14,421 nt of DNA from an uncultured Dehalococcoidia bacterium. GTDB taxonomy: Bacteria > Chloroflexota > Dehalococcoidia > Tepidiformales > Tepidiformaceae. Shown here piece after piece: positions 5,683 through 13,166 of this stretch. Each line of letters opens with the position of its first letter. The first letter of the stretch is position 1. Under the pieces are notes generated by a model. It saw only the letters and a list, made by a program, of their open reading frames with translations, was not told where the DNA came from and did no database searches. The position numbers were made by a program, and so were the translations under genes. Where the stretch lies: positions 1-14,421 of the forward strand of contig CALMIW010000618.1 in the NCBI GenBank assembly GCA_937864275.1, in the 5' to 3' direction.

Positions 5683-8564
5683 CGTGCGTGCTCCACGAGC
5701 TCGATATCGACGGCCACTTCCTTCGGGACGTGGTTCATCGTGTACGAGGCCATGCGGTAGTGAAGTTGCCCGTAGTTACCCACGAGGTTCGTCGGTTTGA
5801 TCGGGCTTCCCGCAACGTCGTTCTGCGTTGCCCAGTCCTTGAATTGGTACCCCTCCCACGCGTGGTAGACGATGATCGTCCCCGGCTGGACCGCCGGAGA
5901 GACTTTCGCCCGCAACTCGAACTTCCCGACGTCGTTGCGCACGCGGATCTGGTCATGGTCGCGGATGCCGCGGGATTCAGCGTCGCGAACGGAGATGTAC
6001 GCGACCGGTTCGCCGCGCTGCAGCCGCAGCAGTTCCTCACTCGCCCGCCAGATGCTGTGCATGCTCCAGCGGGTGTGCCCACCCGTCATCCGCAGCGGGT
6101 ACTTGCCGCCGGCGTCTACCGGTTCCTTGTGGACGAGAAGCTCTTCGCCGGCGTCGAGGAACCACTGGTGGTCGATGTAGAACTGCTGGCGCCCGGTCAG
6201 GGTCGGCCAGGGGTTCTTCCGTTCGACGAACCAGCCGCAGGAGTACAGTGGCCGGTCTTCGCTGTAGTCGGTGTAGACGGAGTTGAACTGGACCGCCAGC
6301 GCCGAAGGCTGGACAGCCTTGATCTTCACCATCCCCTTCTCTGCCGCCTTCGCCCATGCGCCCTCGCCCAGCCCGCTGTTTCGCGTGATGGCCGAGTTCT
6401 GCAGGATGAAGTCGAGAGCCCGCTCCTCGCCTTCGGGACCGGGGCCATAGGCGCCGTTCGCGCTCATCTCGTCGTACAGCTGATCAAGATGGTGCTCGTG
6501 GCCCGCCTTGTCTGCGTACGGCTTCGTTCCCCGGGCGATGGCTCGCTCCTGGATCTTCTGGGCGAGCAGGAAAGCGACGTCCCACTCGTGCTTCGATTCG
6601 TACAGCGGAGGTACGGCACGGTCACCGACCACCACGTAGGGCACATAGGTGCTGGTGTACTTGATGCCCGGCTTCTCGTAGTAGCCGCAGCCCGGCAGTA
6701 CGTAGTCCGACCAGAGCGCGGACGTCGACATGCGGAAGTCCAGCGTCACGATCGTGTCGATGCTCGCCCAGAGGTTGTCGCGGATGACGCCGGGGTTCGG
6801 CCAGCGTCGCAGCGGGTTCGGCCCGGAGTAGTACAGGAACCTCGGCCGCTTGTTGCGCGGAGGCGAGATCGGCTGCCACCCGAGCGCGAGTGCTTCCTCG
6901 ATGTACTCCTTCGGAGGGCGCGGAAGGCTCGGGTCGTTGTATTCCGCCTTGCTCGCGATCTCGGCCCATTTGTCGTCGTGCGCATAGAGCCACGGGATAA
7001 GCGGTGTCGCATTCCCCATGCGTCCGACCTGGTAGGTCACCTTCGAAAGTTCCTGGACGCTCACGCGGTCGACCGGCAATTCCGGTATCGGCGCGGTGTT
7101 CAGGCGCACCTGCGGACCAGCCATGCCGCCGCCGTTCGTCAGTGCCCCGTTCGGAGGCGGCCACCAGGTCGAGACCTTTATCCCGCTCCCTGGCTTGCCG
7201 CCGGAGTTCCCGGTGAGGGCGCACATATACGCCATTCCCCGCTGGAACAGGTCCGAGTGGTAGTGCTTGCAGGCGCCCCAGGACGAGTAGATCATCGCCG
7301 ACTTCGCGGCCGCGAACTCTCGGGCCACCGTCCGGATGTTGTTCGCCGCGACGCCGGTGATCTCCTGCACGCGTTCGGGCGTGTACTCTGCCGCGCGCTT
7401 CTTCAGGAGTTCGAACACCGGTCGGACCGTCACCGACCGGCCATCGAGCAGACGCACGCGATGCGCGCCTTCGAGGGCGGGGTCCAGTTCCTCGTCCGCC
7501 GCGATCGTCGAATAGGGGGAGCCCCAGGTACCGGTGGGAGATTCCTTCCTGCCGGTAAGCGTGTTCCAAACGAAGAAGACGCCGTCGTTCCCGTCTTCAT
7601 ACACGTCCGATTCGCGCAGGTACTGCCCGTTGTCGCTCCGCACGAGGAACGGCAGGTCGGTCTGCTCCTTGATGTAGGCCTCGTCGTGAAGTCCCTCTTC
7701 GAGGATGACGTTTACCATGCCCAGGGCCAGGGCCGCATCGGTTCCGAACCGCACGTTCAGCCAGCGGTCCGCGTGCACGGTCGAGGCGTTGTAGTCGGGC
7801 GCGATGCTCACTACCTTGGCGCCCCGGTACCGCGCTTCCCACATGAAGTGGGCCTCCGGCACCTTCGTGTACGAAGGGTTCCCGATCCACACCAGGATGT
7901 AGTCCGAGAGGAACCAGTCGTCGGCCGTCCCTTCCGACATGTACAGGCCCCAGGTCTGGATGAGCCCCGTGGGGAGGTCGCCCACACCCGCGTACGAATC
8001 GATCGTCGTGCTGCCCAGGCCGGTGGCGAAGAGGTGCGACTCCATCGGCGAACCGATGCCGAAGTCCAGGTTCGTCGTCCCGTTGTCGTAGACGATGCAG
8101 TCCGGCCCGTCGGTCTCCGCCACGTCGATGAGCTTGTCGGCGATCTCCGTCAGCGCCTGGTCCCAGCTCACGCGTTCCCACTTGCCTTCGCCGCGTTCCC
8201 CAACCCGTTTCATCGGGTACTTGATGCGCGTCGGGTCGTACATCACCGAGCTGTAGACGCATCCCATTGGGCAACCGCGTGGGTTGAAGTCGGGCACGTC
8301 GGCGAACGACTTCTCATAGGTTGCGTTTTGCTCTTCGCGCCAGACGATCCCGTCCTTCACATACGCGTCGATCGAGCATGCCGAGATGCAGTTCACCCGC
8401 GTGTGGGTGACCTTGACGACCTTGTCCCAACTCCATTGCTCACGATAGGCGTCCTCCCACGAGCGGTACTCGTAGGGGCGCGAGAGCAGTTCCTCGAGTC
8501 TCGAGGACGCATCGACCGGGGCGAGCCGTTTCAGCGGGGCGCGCGTAGCCGTGATGGTTGCCAT
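5679..8564 (-). CDS. Molybdopterin catalytic (alpha) subunit, type II DMSO reductase family, EbdA/NarG-like
   Basis: This 961-residue enzyme should carry Mo-bis(molybdopterin guanine dinucleotide) and one [4Fe-4S] cluster (FS0). The N-terminus SWEDAYREQWSWDKVV is close to NarG. FS0 ligands are H54, C59, C63 and C98, with C-x3-C-x34-C exactly as in NarG; the His-to-Cys gap is 4 residues rather than 3. SYAGVGDLPTG places Asp196 as the predicted Mo ligand typical of type II enzymes. GHTRWSMHSIWR, LQRGEP, YHAWEGYQF and PTNLVGNYGQL near the C-terminus form the dinucleotide-binding domain shared with the EbdA, DdhA, SerA, PcrA and ClrA group. Those relatives carry a twin-arginine leader. This protein begins MATITATRAPLKRL with no RR-x-F-L-K motif and no hydrophobic stretch, so it is probably cytoplasmic. 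Substrates in the group range from ethylbenzene and steroid side chains to nitrate, selenate and (per)chlorate. Context favours an organic substrate, but this is inference. Confidence 0.93.
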   Translation of the reverse strand: MATITATRAPLKRLAPVDASSRLEELLSRPYEYRSWEDAYREQWSWDKVVKVTHTRVNCISACSIDAYVKDGIVWREEQNATYEKSFADVPDFNPRGCPMGCVYSSVMYDPTRIKYPMKRVGERGEGKWERVSWDQALTEIADKLIDVAETDGPDCIVYDNGTTNLDFGIGSPMESHLFATGLGSTTIDSYAGVGDLPTGLIQTWGLYMSEGTADDWFLSDYILVWIGNPSYTKVPEAHFMWEARYRGAKVVSIAPDYNASTVHADRWLNVRFGTDAALALGMVNVILEEGLHDEAYIKEQTDLPFLVRSDNGQYLRESDVYEDGNDGVFFVWNTLTGRKESPTGTWGSPYSTIAADEELDPALEGAHRVRLLDGRSVTVRPVFELLKKRAAEYTPERVQEITGVAANNIRTVAREFAAAKSAMIYSSWGACKHYHSDLFQRGMAYMCALTGNSGGKPGSGIKVSTWWPPPNGALTNGGGMAGPQVRLNTAPIPELPVDRVSVQELSKVTYQVGRMGNATPLIPWLYAHDDKWAEIASKAEYNDPSLPRPPKEYIEEALALGWQPISPPRNKRPRFLYYSGPNPLRRWPNPGVIRDNLWASIDTIVTLDFRMSTSALWSDYVLPGCGYYEKPGIKYTSTYVPYVVVGDRAVPPLYESKHEWDVAFLLAQKIQERAIARGTKPYADKAGHEHHLDQLYDEMSANGAYGPGPEGEERALDFILQNSAITRNSGLGEGAWAKAAEKGMVKIKAVQPSALAVQFNSVYTDYSEDRPLYSCGWFVERKNPWPTLTGRQQFYIDHQWFLDAGEELLVHKEPVDAGGKYPLRMTGGHTRWSMHSIWRASEELLRLQRGEPVAYISVRDAESRGIRDHDQIRVRNDVGKFELRAKVSPAVQPGTIIVYHAWEGYQFKDWATQNDVAGSPIKPTNLVGNYGQLHYRMASYTMNHVPKEVAVDIELVEHAR

Positions 8565-8605
8565 CCGTTCAGTCCGTTCCGCGGGGTTCGAGAAAGTCGA
8601 AGCCG

Positions 8606-8752
8606 CTACTTGTCGGTCGCGGGCTTCTCAGCCGCTTTCGCCGCGGCCGTGCCGCCTCGGGCTGCAACCTTCTTCGGCTTCCGGGCAGGAGGCTTGGCTT
8701 CCTGGTCTCCCTTGAGCTTTTCGAGGTCGACGTTGATCGAGGGTGCGAACAT
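8606..8752 (-). CDS. Small basic Lys/Ala/Pro-rich protein at the head of the Mo operon
   Basis: A 48-codon frame begins MFAPSINVDLEKLKGDQEA and ends in a basic, low-complexity tail of Lys, Ala, Pro and Arg (about 20-48). I do not recognise a family. The start is chosen because GGAGG lies 5 bases upstream of this ATG, the best ribosome binding site in the operon; a longer form from 8800 would lack it. The stop is 41 bases before the catalytic subunit ATG, which itself has only a weak ribosome binding site. Translation of this small frame may therefore feed ribosomes to the large gene, or the peptide may act on the complex. There is no membrane segment, signal or cysteine. The tail could bind nucleic acid or an acidic protein surface. 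It may be a chance frame, but the Shine-Dalgarno sequence and position argue for a real gene. Confidence 0.6.
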   Translation of the reverse strand: MFAPSINVDLEKLKGDQEAKPPARKPKKVAARGGTAAAKAAEKPATDK

Positions 8753-8757
8753 CTCTG

Positions 8758-8762
8758 CCTCC
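8758..8762 (-). promoter_or_regulatory. Ribosome binding site of the 48-residue leader gene
   Basis: On the - strand GGAGG is followed by CAGAG and then ATG at 8752, a 5-base spacer. This is the main support for the small gene and for its start. Confidence 0.65.
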
Positions 8763-8774
8763 AGGTGTGGGTCA

Positions 8775-8794
8775 GGCCCGAGGGGGCTCGGGCC
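8775..8794 (-). repeat. Perfect 8-bp stem hairpin in the leader of the Mo operon
   Basis: GGCCCGAG and CTCGGGCC flank a 4-base G loop (CCCC on the - strand). It sits 12 bases before the GGAGG of the small leader gene, so it would fold in the untranslated leader of the leftward mRNA. It could protect the mRNA end, attenuate transcription or regulate translation. No T tract follows, so it is not a standard terminator. Confidence 0.5.
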
Positions 8795-8830
8795 GCCCAC
8801 TTGCGTGAAGGTAGCGGCGGTCCGCCCGCG

Positions 8831-8850
8831 GCGGTCATGATCGCGGTCAT
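8831..8850. repeat. Two direct copies of an 8-base motif, possible operator
   Basis: GCGGTCAT occurs at 8831-8838 and again at 8843-8850, one repeat unit every 12 bases. The overlap contains TGATCGCGGTCA, symmetric apart from one base pair. The location between divergent operons suggests a regulator site, but short GC-rich repeats can arise by chance. Confidence 0.3.
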
Positions 8851-8909
8851 ATCGAACGCACTCGCTGCTTCATTACTGTCGCGTCGATACCTCAAAAGGG
8901 GGCGCGCAG

Positions 8910-10112
8910 GTGATCACCGACATCGAAGTAGGCCTTTCGGATACCGAACGCGCGATCCGCGACACCGCACACCGTTTCGCCAGGGATGTGCTCCGCCCCG
9001 CCGGGAAGCAGCTCGATCAGCTGCACGATCCCCAGGAGGTCATCGCCCCGGGCTCCGTGCTCTGGGACGTCTTCAAGAAACACCGCGACGCCTGCCTCTC
9101 CGACATGGAGTCCGCCACCTACGAGCTCTCACCCTTCGAGCGGTCCCGCCTTCGCGCGATCACCAGCGAAGAACTCGGCTGGGGCGACTCCGGCCTCGCC
9201 ATCAGCCTCGGCGTCGCGAACTTCCACAAGACCTTCGCGGTCATGTCCGGGCGCCAGGCGCTCGTCGACCGCTACGTCCGCTCCGGAGCCGACGAGATCG
9301 GCTGCTGGGCTGTGACCGAACCGGACCATGGCAGCGACAGCCTCACCGTCACCGAGCCGCACTTCGCAGACCCCCAGGTCCGTGCGAACTGCATCGCCAC
9401 CAAAGACGGGGATGACTTCATCATCCGCGGCCAGAAGTCGGCCTGGGTCTCGAACGGAACGATCGCGACCGTCGCCGCCCTGTTCTGCACCATCGATCCT
9501 TCCCAGGGGTTCAAGGGCGGCGGTGTCGCTGTTGTCCCGCTGGACCTTCCCGGAGTCTCCCGCGGGAAACCTACCAACAAGCTCGGCCAGCGCGCCCTGA
9601 ACCAGGGCGAGATCTTCTTCGACGAAGTACGCATCCCGGCCGAGTACATGGTGGTCGGCTGCGAGGCCTACGGCGCGGTGGTCGAACAGATCCTCACCGG
9701 CGCGAATGCCAGCATGGGCACCATCTTCGTCGGCGTGGCCCGTGCCGCGCTCGAACACGCGCTCGAGTACGCGAAGGGCCGCGTCCAGGGCGGTGTTCCC
9801 ATCATCGAGCACCAGAGCGTCAAGGCCCGGATCTTCAAGATGTTCACCCAGGTCGAGGCGGCCCGGTCGCTCTCCCGGCGGGTGGCCCACTACAACGCGA
9901 CCAACCCGCCGCTGCTCCAGTACTCCATCGCCTCGAAGGTCTACTCCACCACCACGGCATTCGAAGTCGCCAGTCAGGCGCTCCAGATCTTCGGCGGAAA
10001 CGGTCTCACTCGTGAGTTCCCCATCGAGAAACTCATGCGCGATGCCCGCGCGTCGATGATCGAGGACGGCTGCAACGACCTCCTCAGCCTCGTCGGCGCC
10101 AGCAGGCTCTGA
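8910..10112 (+). CDS. Acyl-CoA dehydrogenase
   Basis: This 400-residue FAD enzyme should introduce an alpha,beta double bond into an acyl-CoA. Landmarks are: an N-terminal helical domain with a somewhat unusual 40-75 region; WAVTEPDHGSDS at 133-144, the flavin-contacting A-x-TEP-x-x-GSD signature; SAWVSNG at 177-183; KLGQRALNQGEIFFDEVRIP at 224-243; and the C-terminal IFGGNGLTREFPIEKLMRDA at 360-379, followed by MIEDG. E385 occupies the place of the catalytic glutamate of medium-chain acyl-CoA dehydrogenase. The length fits the family. The start is GTG with AAAAGGGGG 7 bases upstream. It is the first gene of the rightward operon, 23 bases before the nitroreductase gene. Electrons usually leave through an electron-transfer flavoprotein, which is not encoded here. 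The acyl substrate is unknown; the neighbouring CoA-transferase suggests a dicarboxylic or cyclic acyl-CoA. Confidence 0.92.
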   Translation: MITDIEVGLSDTERAIRDTAHRFARDVLRPAGKQLDQLHDPQEVIAPGSVLWDVFKKHRDACLSDMESATYELSPFERSRLRAITSEELGWGDSGLAISLGVANFHKTFAVMSGRQALVDRYVRSGADEIGCWAVTEPDHGSDSLTVTEPHFADPQVRANCIATKDGDDFIIRGQKSAWVSNGTIATVAALFCTIDPSQGFKGGGVAVVPLDLPGVSRGKPTNKLGQRALNQGEIFFDEVRIPAEYMVVGCEAYGAVVEQILTGANASMGTIFVGVARAALEHALEYAKGRVQGGVPIIEHQSVKARIFKMFTQVEAARSLSRRVAHYNATNPPLLQYSIASKVYSTTTAFEVASQALQIFGGNGLTREFPIEKLMRDARASMIEDGCNDLLSLVGASRL

Positions 10113-10121
10113 ATCCCACTC

Positions 10122-10129
10122 GAAGGAGG
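10122..10129 (+). promoter_or_regulatory. Ribosome binding site fixing a TTG start at 10136
   Basis: GAAGGAGG is followed by 6 bases and then TTG. The next in-frame ATG, at codon 16, would lose the RRRSIRF flavin-binding motif, so the TTG start is strongly favoured. Confidence 0.75.
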
Positions 10130-10135
10130 CCCCCA

Positions 10136-10924
10136 TTGGAACTCAGAGAAGTCATCGGCAGGCGGCGTTCCATCCGCTTCATGCTCCCGTACAAGCCAGT
10201 CGAGCCCGAGAAGATCCAGCGCATGCTGGAAGCGGCGCGCATCGCCTCCCATTGGGGCAACGTCCAGTCGCTGCGGGCCGTGGTCGTCTTCAAGGACAGT
10301 GCCCCGCCAGAGGTGGTTGAAGCCATCACCGCCCCGGTCGCGGGCTTCCAGATCCGGGTCGCACCCGTGGTCATCGTCTGGTACGTCGAGACCGCCGCGG
10401 TCGATGAGCAGGGCGACAGGCTGCGCGAACTGCTCAAAGCGGGCGCACTCGGCTTCGGCGAGGACAAAGAAGCTGCCCTCGAACGTCAACTCATCCCGTT
10501 CTTCACCGGGATCAAGGAACGGCTGAAGGAGCCCGGGCTCAACGAGATGGACTGCGGCCAGGGCATCGCCCAGGCGACGCTCATGGCGTTCGAACAGGGC
10601 CTCGGCACCTGCCTCCTCGGCGGCGGCAACACCGAGAAGATGAAGAAGAACCTGGGCCTGCCCGAAAGCGCCCGCATCCTCATCCTGCAGACGGTCGGCT
10701 ATCCGGCCGAAAGCCCCGATGCCGGCGGGCAGCGTCCGCGCCAGCCTTTCGAGACCCTCTTCTACATGAACGGGTACGGGAAGCCGTTCCCGCGCTGCCC
10801 CGAAGTCGTCGAAGAGCTTCACAGCGACGGCATGCTCCAGCAGCCGGCGCCGGCGCCCTGGCGCGAGGCCGAGCTGGAGTACCTGCGCAATGCCCTTGCC
10901 ATCAAAGGCAACGGGCTCATCTAG
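10136..10924 (+). CDS. Nitroreductase-family FMN oxidoreductase
   Basis: The 262-residue product has the classic nitroreductase order. GRRRSIRFMLPYKPV (8-22) supplies the FMN phosphate-binding arginines. A helix with EAARIASHWGNVQSLR (32-47) corresponds to the usual APS-x-x-N-x-QPW region, here without the proline pair. An extended middle of about 60 residues follows, then DCGQGIAQATLMAFEQGLGTCLLGGG (about 142-167), the second flavin-contacting segment, and LILQTVGYPAESP (about 182-194) as the C-terminal strand and cap. Translation starts at TTG with a strong GAAGGAGG site. It is soluble, with no signal. It lies between the acyl-CoA dehydrogenase (23-base gap) and the thiolase (11-base gap), so it probably reduces or oxidises a CoA-pathway intermediate or accepts electrons, rather than acting on nitro compounds. 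The exact substrate is not inferable. The gene at the left edge is a distant relative. Confidence 0.85.
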   Translation: MELREVIGRRRSIRFMLPYKPVEPEKIQRMLEAARIASHWGNVQSLRAVVVFKDSAPPEVVEAITAPVAGFQIRVAPVVIVWYVETAAVDEQGDRLRELLKAGALGFGEDKEAALERQLIPFFTGIKERLKEPGLNEMDCGQGIAQATLMAFEQGLGTCLLGGGNTEKMKKNLGLPESARILILQTVGYPAESPDAGGQRPRQPFETLFYMNGYGKPFPRCPEVVEELHSDGMLQQPAPAPWREAELEYLRNALAIKGNGLI

Positions 10925-10935
10925 GGGGCGTTGGC

Positions 10936-12171
10936 ATGAAGATGAATGCTGTTGTCGCCGGCGTGGGGATGACCCGCTTCGGCAAGATGCTGGATAGAGG
11001 CCTGAAGTCGATCGGGGGGGAAGCGGTCGAAGCGGCCATCAGGGATGCCGGGATGACCGGCGCGGATATCGAGGCCGCTTTCGTCGGCAATGCCGCCGCG
11101 GGGCTCGTCACCGGCCAGGAGTGCATCCGCGGACAGGTGGTCCTCCGCTCTGCCGGGATCGGCAAGATCCCGGTCATCAACGTCGAGAACGCCTGCGCCA
11201 GTGCGTCCACAGCGCTCCACCAGGCCGCCGCGATGGTCACCGCCGGGCTCTACGATGTCGTCCTCGCGGTCGGCGTGGAGAAGCTCTACCACGAAGACAA
11301 ACGCAAGAGCTTCGCGGCCTTCAGCGGCGCCGTCGATGTCGAGGCGATGGCCGAGATCATGGCCCGGCTCAAGGAGGGCGCGAAGGAGTCATCGCCCGGT
11401 TCGAGCGGCGAGGGAGCCGGCGAGAACCGTTCCATGTTCATGGACATCTACGCCGCGGCCGCGCGCAACCACATGAAGCGCTACGGCACCACGGTCCAGC
11501 AGTTCGCCGGCGTGTCCGCCAAGAACTCGTTCCACGGCAGCCTCAATCCGCGTGCCCAGTTCCGCGAAGCCCTCTCCGTGGAGGACGTCCTCAATGCACC
11601 GACCATCGCTGCCCCGCTCACTCGCCCGATGTGTTCGCCTATCGGCGATGGCGCGGCGGCTGTGGTCGTCGTCAGCGAACGCAAGGCCCGTGCCCTCGGA
11701 CTGGTGTCGCCGGTGCGCATCGCCTCGATGGTCCTCCATTCCGGCTGGGACCACGCCCCCGGCGAAGAGGGCGGTGCCGCCGAACTCTGCGCGCGAGAGG
11801 CCTACGACGAGTCTGGCCTTGGCCCCGCCGACCTCAGCGTCATCGAACTCCACGATGCCTCCGCCCCCGCGGAGCTGATGGCCTACGAGTCCCTCGGGCT
11901 CTGCGCGAAGGGCGAAGGCGGCACCCTCGTGGATTCGGGAGCCACCAGGCTCGGCGGACCGATCCCGGTGAACACCTCCGGCGGCCTCCTTCGCAAGGGG
12001 CATCCTGTGGGAGCGACTGGTATCGCCCAGGTTGTCGAGCTCACCGAGCAACTGCGCGGCGATAGCGGCGCCCGCCAGGTGAAGGGCGCCAAAGTGGGGC
12101 TCGCCCACAACGGTGGCGGAAACATCGGCTCCGATGCCGCCGCCATGTGCGTCTCGGTGCTCGTTCGATGA
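10936..12171 (+). CDS. SCP2/SCPx-type thiolase (acetyl-CoA acyltransferase family)
   Basis: The 411-residue product belongs to the non-decarboxylating thiolases of the SCP2 type. The nucleophilic cysteine is C87 in VENACASAS. ELHDAS at 305-310 gives H306 of the family's H-D-A-F-like motif. NTSGGLLRKGHPVGATG at 346-362 gives H356, the general base, and HNGGGNIGS (391-399) forms the last active-site loop, where many thiolases have a Cys-containing GGG loop. It should cleave a 3-ketoacyl-CoA with CoA, often of branched or steroid-type chains in this subgroup. GGGGG lies upstream of the ATG. Its stop shares ATGA with the CoA-transferase alpha start. A hydrophilic insert rich in Gly, Ser and Glu occurs at about 146-166. 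Some members act as acyltransferase-like proteins without thiolysis, so function is moderately sure. Confidence 0.88.
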   Translation: MKMNAVVAGVGMTRFGKMLDRGLKSIGGEAVEAAIRDAGMTGADIEAAFVGNAAAGLVTGQECIRGQVVLRSAGIGKIPVINVENACASASTALHQAAAMVTAGLYDVVLAVGVEKLYHEDKRKSFAAFSGAVDVEAMAEIMARLKEGAKESSPGSSGEGAGENRSMFMDIYAAAARNHMKRYGTTVQQFAGVSAKNSFHGSLNPRAQFREALSVEDVLNAPTIAAPLTRPMCSPIGDGAAAVVVVSERKARALGLVSPVRIASMVLHSGWDHAPGEEGGAAELCAREAYDESGLGPADLSVIELHDASAPAELMAYESLGLCAKGEGGTLVDSGATRLGGPIPVNTSGGLLRKGHPVGATGIAQVVELTEQLRGDSGARQVKGAKVGLAHNGGGNIGSDAAAMCVSVLVR

Positions 12172-13166
12172 CTTCCCCGGCCGCGGTGCGCGAGGTCGCT
12201 ATCCTCCGCGAGGGCGACAGCCCCTACCTCGCGGTCGATCCCGACGGCTTCCGCGCCCACGTGCGTGACAACAAGCAGCGCGCGCTGAAGCCCCGGCTGA
12301 TGTCCGCGAAGGAAGCGGTCGAACGCTTTGTCTCCGACGGCGACTACCTGACGTACGAATGCAACTACCTCATGCGTGGCCCGAACGAGGTCGTGCACGA
12401 GGTCATCCGTCAGGAGAAGAAGGACCTCTGGGTGGCGGGGAAGTTCACCTACGTCGATGTCGCCCTCCTCGTCGATGCGGGCTGCGTCTCCCGCGCTGAC
12501 TGCGGGTTCTTCCTCTCGGCGCCGCCGGTCGAGCGGGCGCTGAAGGATGGCCGTCTCGAGGTCTACGAATACAGCAACGTGATCATGACCCTGCGTCTGC
12601 AGGCCGGGGCGATGGGAGTGCCCTTCCTCCCCGTTCGTTCCTTCGGCGGCACCGACGGCTTCGACCACTCCGGCGCGAAGCTGATCGTCGACCCGTACAC
12701 GCGCCTGCCCATCACCATCGTCCCCGCGCTGAATCCAGATGTCGCGATCGTTCACGTGCACCAGTCGGACATCTACGGCAACGCGCGCGTCTTCGGCACA
12801 GGCACCTCCGATGTCGAGTCTGCCCTCGCTTCGAAGAAAGTCATCATCTCCGCCGAGGAGCTTGTCGATACCGCAGAGATCCGCCGGAACCCCGGGGCCA
12901 CCAGCATCCCGTACTACGCGGTCGATGCCGTGGTCCACTCTCCCTACGGCAGCTACCCGGGCACCTGTCCCGGTTACTACGGGTCCGACCCGGAAGGCGT
13001 TTTCGAAGTCTTCCGCGCGACTATGGGCGACCAGGTTCCCGCCTACCTCGACAAGTGGGTCCGCCCGTTCGAGACCTTCGGGCAGATGCTCGAAGCGCGC
13101 GTCGGCAAGGCAAAACTCGAAGCCATGCGCGCTCGCGAGACCGCCAGGGAGGGGTACAGCGCATGA
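12168..13166 (+). CDS. Family I CoA-transferase alpha subunit, GctA/IpdA-like
   Basis: I place the start at ATG 12168, which shares ATGA with the thiolase stop, rather than at the in-frame GTG at 12147 inside the thiolase gene. This gives 332 residues. Landmarks are: a RLMSAKEAVERFVSDGD opening (about 43-59); EYSNVIMTLRLQAGAMGVPF (134-153); PVRSFGGTDG (155-164), the oxyanion/CoA-binding loop region; and ALNPDVAIVHVHQSD-x-YGNARV. This pattern is shared by glutaconate CoA-transferase alpha (GctA) and IpdA of mycobacterial steroid ring degradation, an enzyme of the same fold that hydrolyses a C-C bond. It forms a complex with the next gene, which overlaps by 4 bases. The reaction could be transfer of CoA to a carboxylate product or ring cleavage. 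The sequence alone does not settle which; E134 and neighbours should be compared with both families. Confidence 0.87.
   Translation: MTSPAAVREVAILREGDSPYLAVDPDGFRAHVRDNKQRALKPRLMSAKEAVERFVSDGDYLTYECNYLMRGPNEVVHEVIRQEKKDLWVAGKFTYVDVALLVDAGCVSRADCGFFLSAPPVERALKDGRLEVYEYSNVIMTLRLQAGAMGVPFLPVRSFGGTDGFDHSGAKLIVDPYTRLPITIVPALNPDVAIVHVHQSDIYGNARVFGTGTSDVESALASKKVIISAEELVDTAEIRRNPGATSIPYYAVDAVVHSPYGSYPGTCPGYYGSDPEGVFEVFRATMGDQVPAYLDKWVRPFETFGQMLEARVGKAKLEAMRARETAREGYSA

Larger units (their letters stand above)
8753..8909. promoter_or_regulatory. Divergent control region between the Mo operon and the acyl-CoA operon
   Basis: These 157 bases separate the start of the leftward molybdoenzyme operon from the start of the rightward acyl-CoA dehydrogenase operon, so both promoters should be here. 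Visible elements are a hairpin at 8775-8794, two direct copies of GCGGTCAT (8831-8838 and 8843-8850, 12 bases apart), a near-palindrome TGATCGCGGTCA at 8838-8849, and AAAAGGGGG at 8894-8902, which serves the GTG at 8910. I could not pick convincing -35/-10 boxes. The 12-base period of the direct repeats is a candidate operator for a regulator shared by both operons. No regulator gene lies in the window. Confidence 0.5.

Noticed and set aside
5673..8840. Long open frame (over 1000 codons) on the + strand opposite the Mo catalytic subunit gene
   Set aside because: It is antisense to a gene with clear catalytic motifs. The translation is rich in Arg, Val, His and Asp, has no recognisable domain, and is typical of the mirror frame of a GC-rich gene.
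8569..8895. 108-codon - strand frame in the divergent region
   Set aside because: It overlaps the better-supported 48-residue gene in another frame, lacks a good ribosome binding site and would consume the promoter region.
8871..8909. Possible -35/-10 promoter boxes near the acyl-CoA dehydrogenase start
   Set aside because: No pair of hexamers with 16-18 base spacing looked convincing on either strand, so no promoter was called.
12147..12167. In-frame GTG start for the CoA-transferase alpha subunit, 7 codons upstream
   Set aside because: The ATG at 12168 forms the ATGA overlap with the thiolase stop, matching the coupling seen at the next junction.
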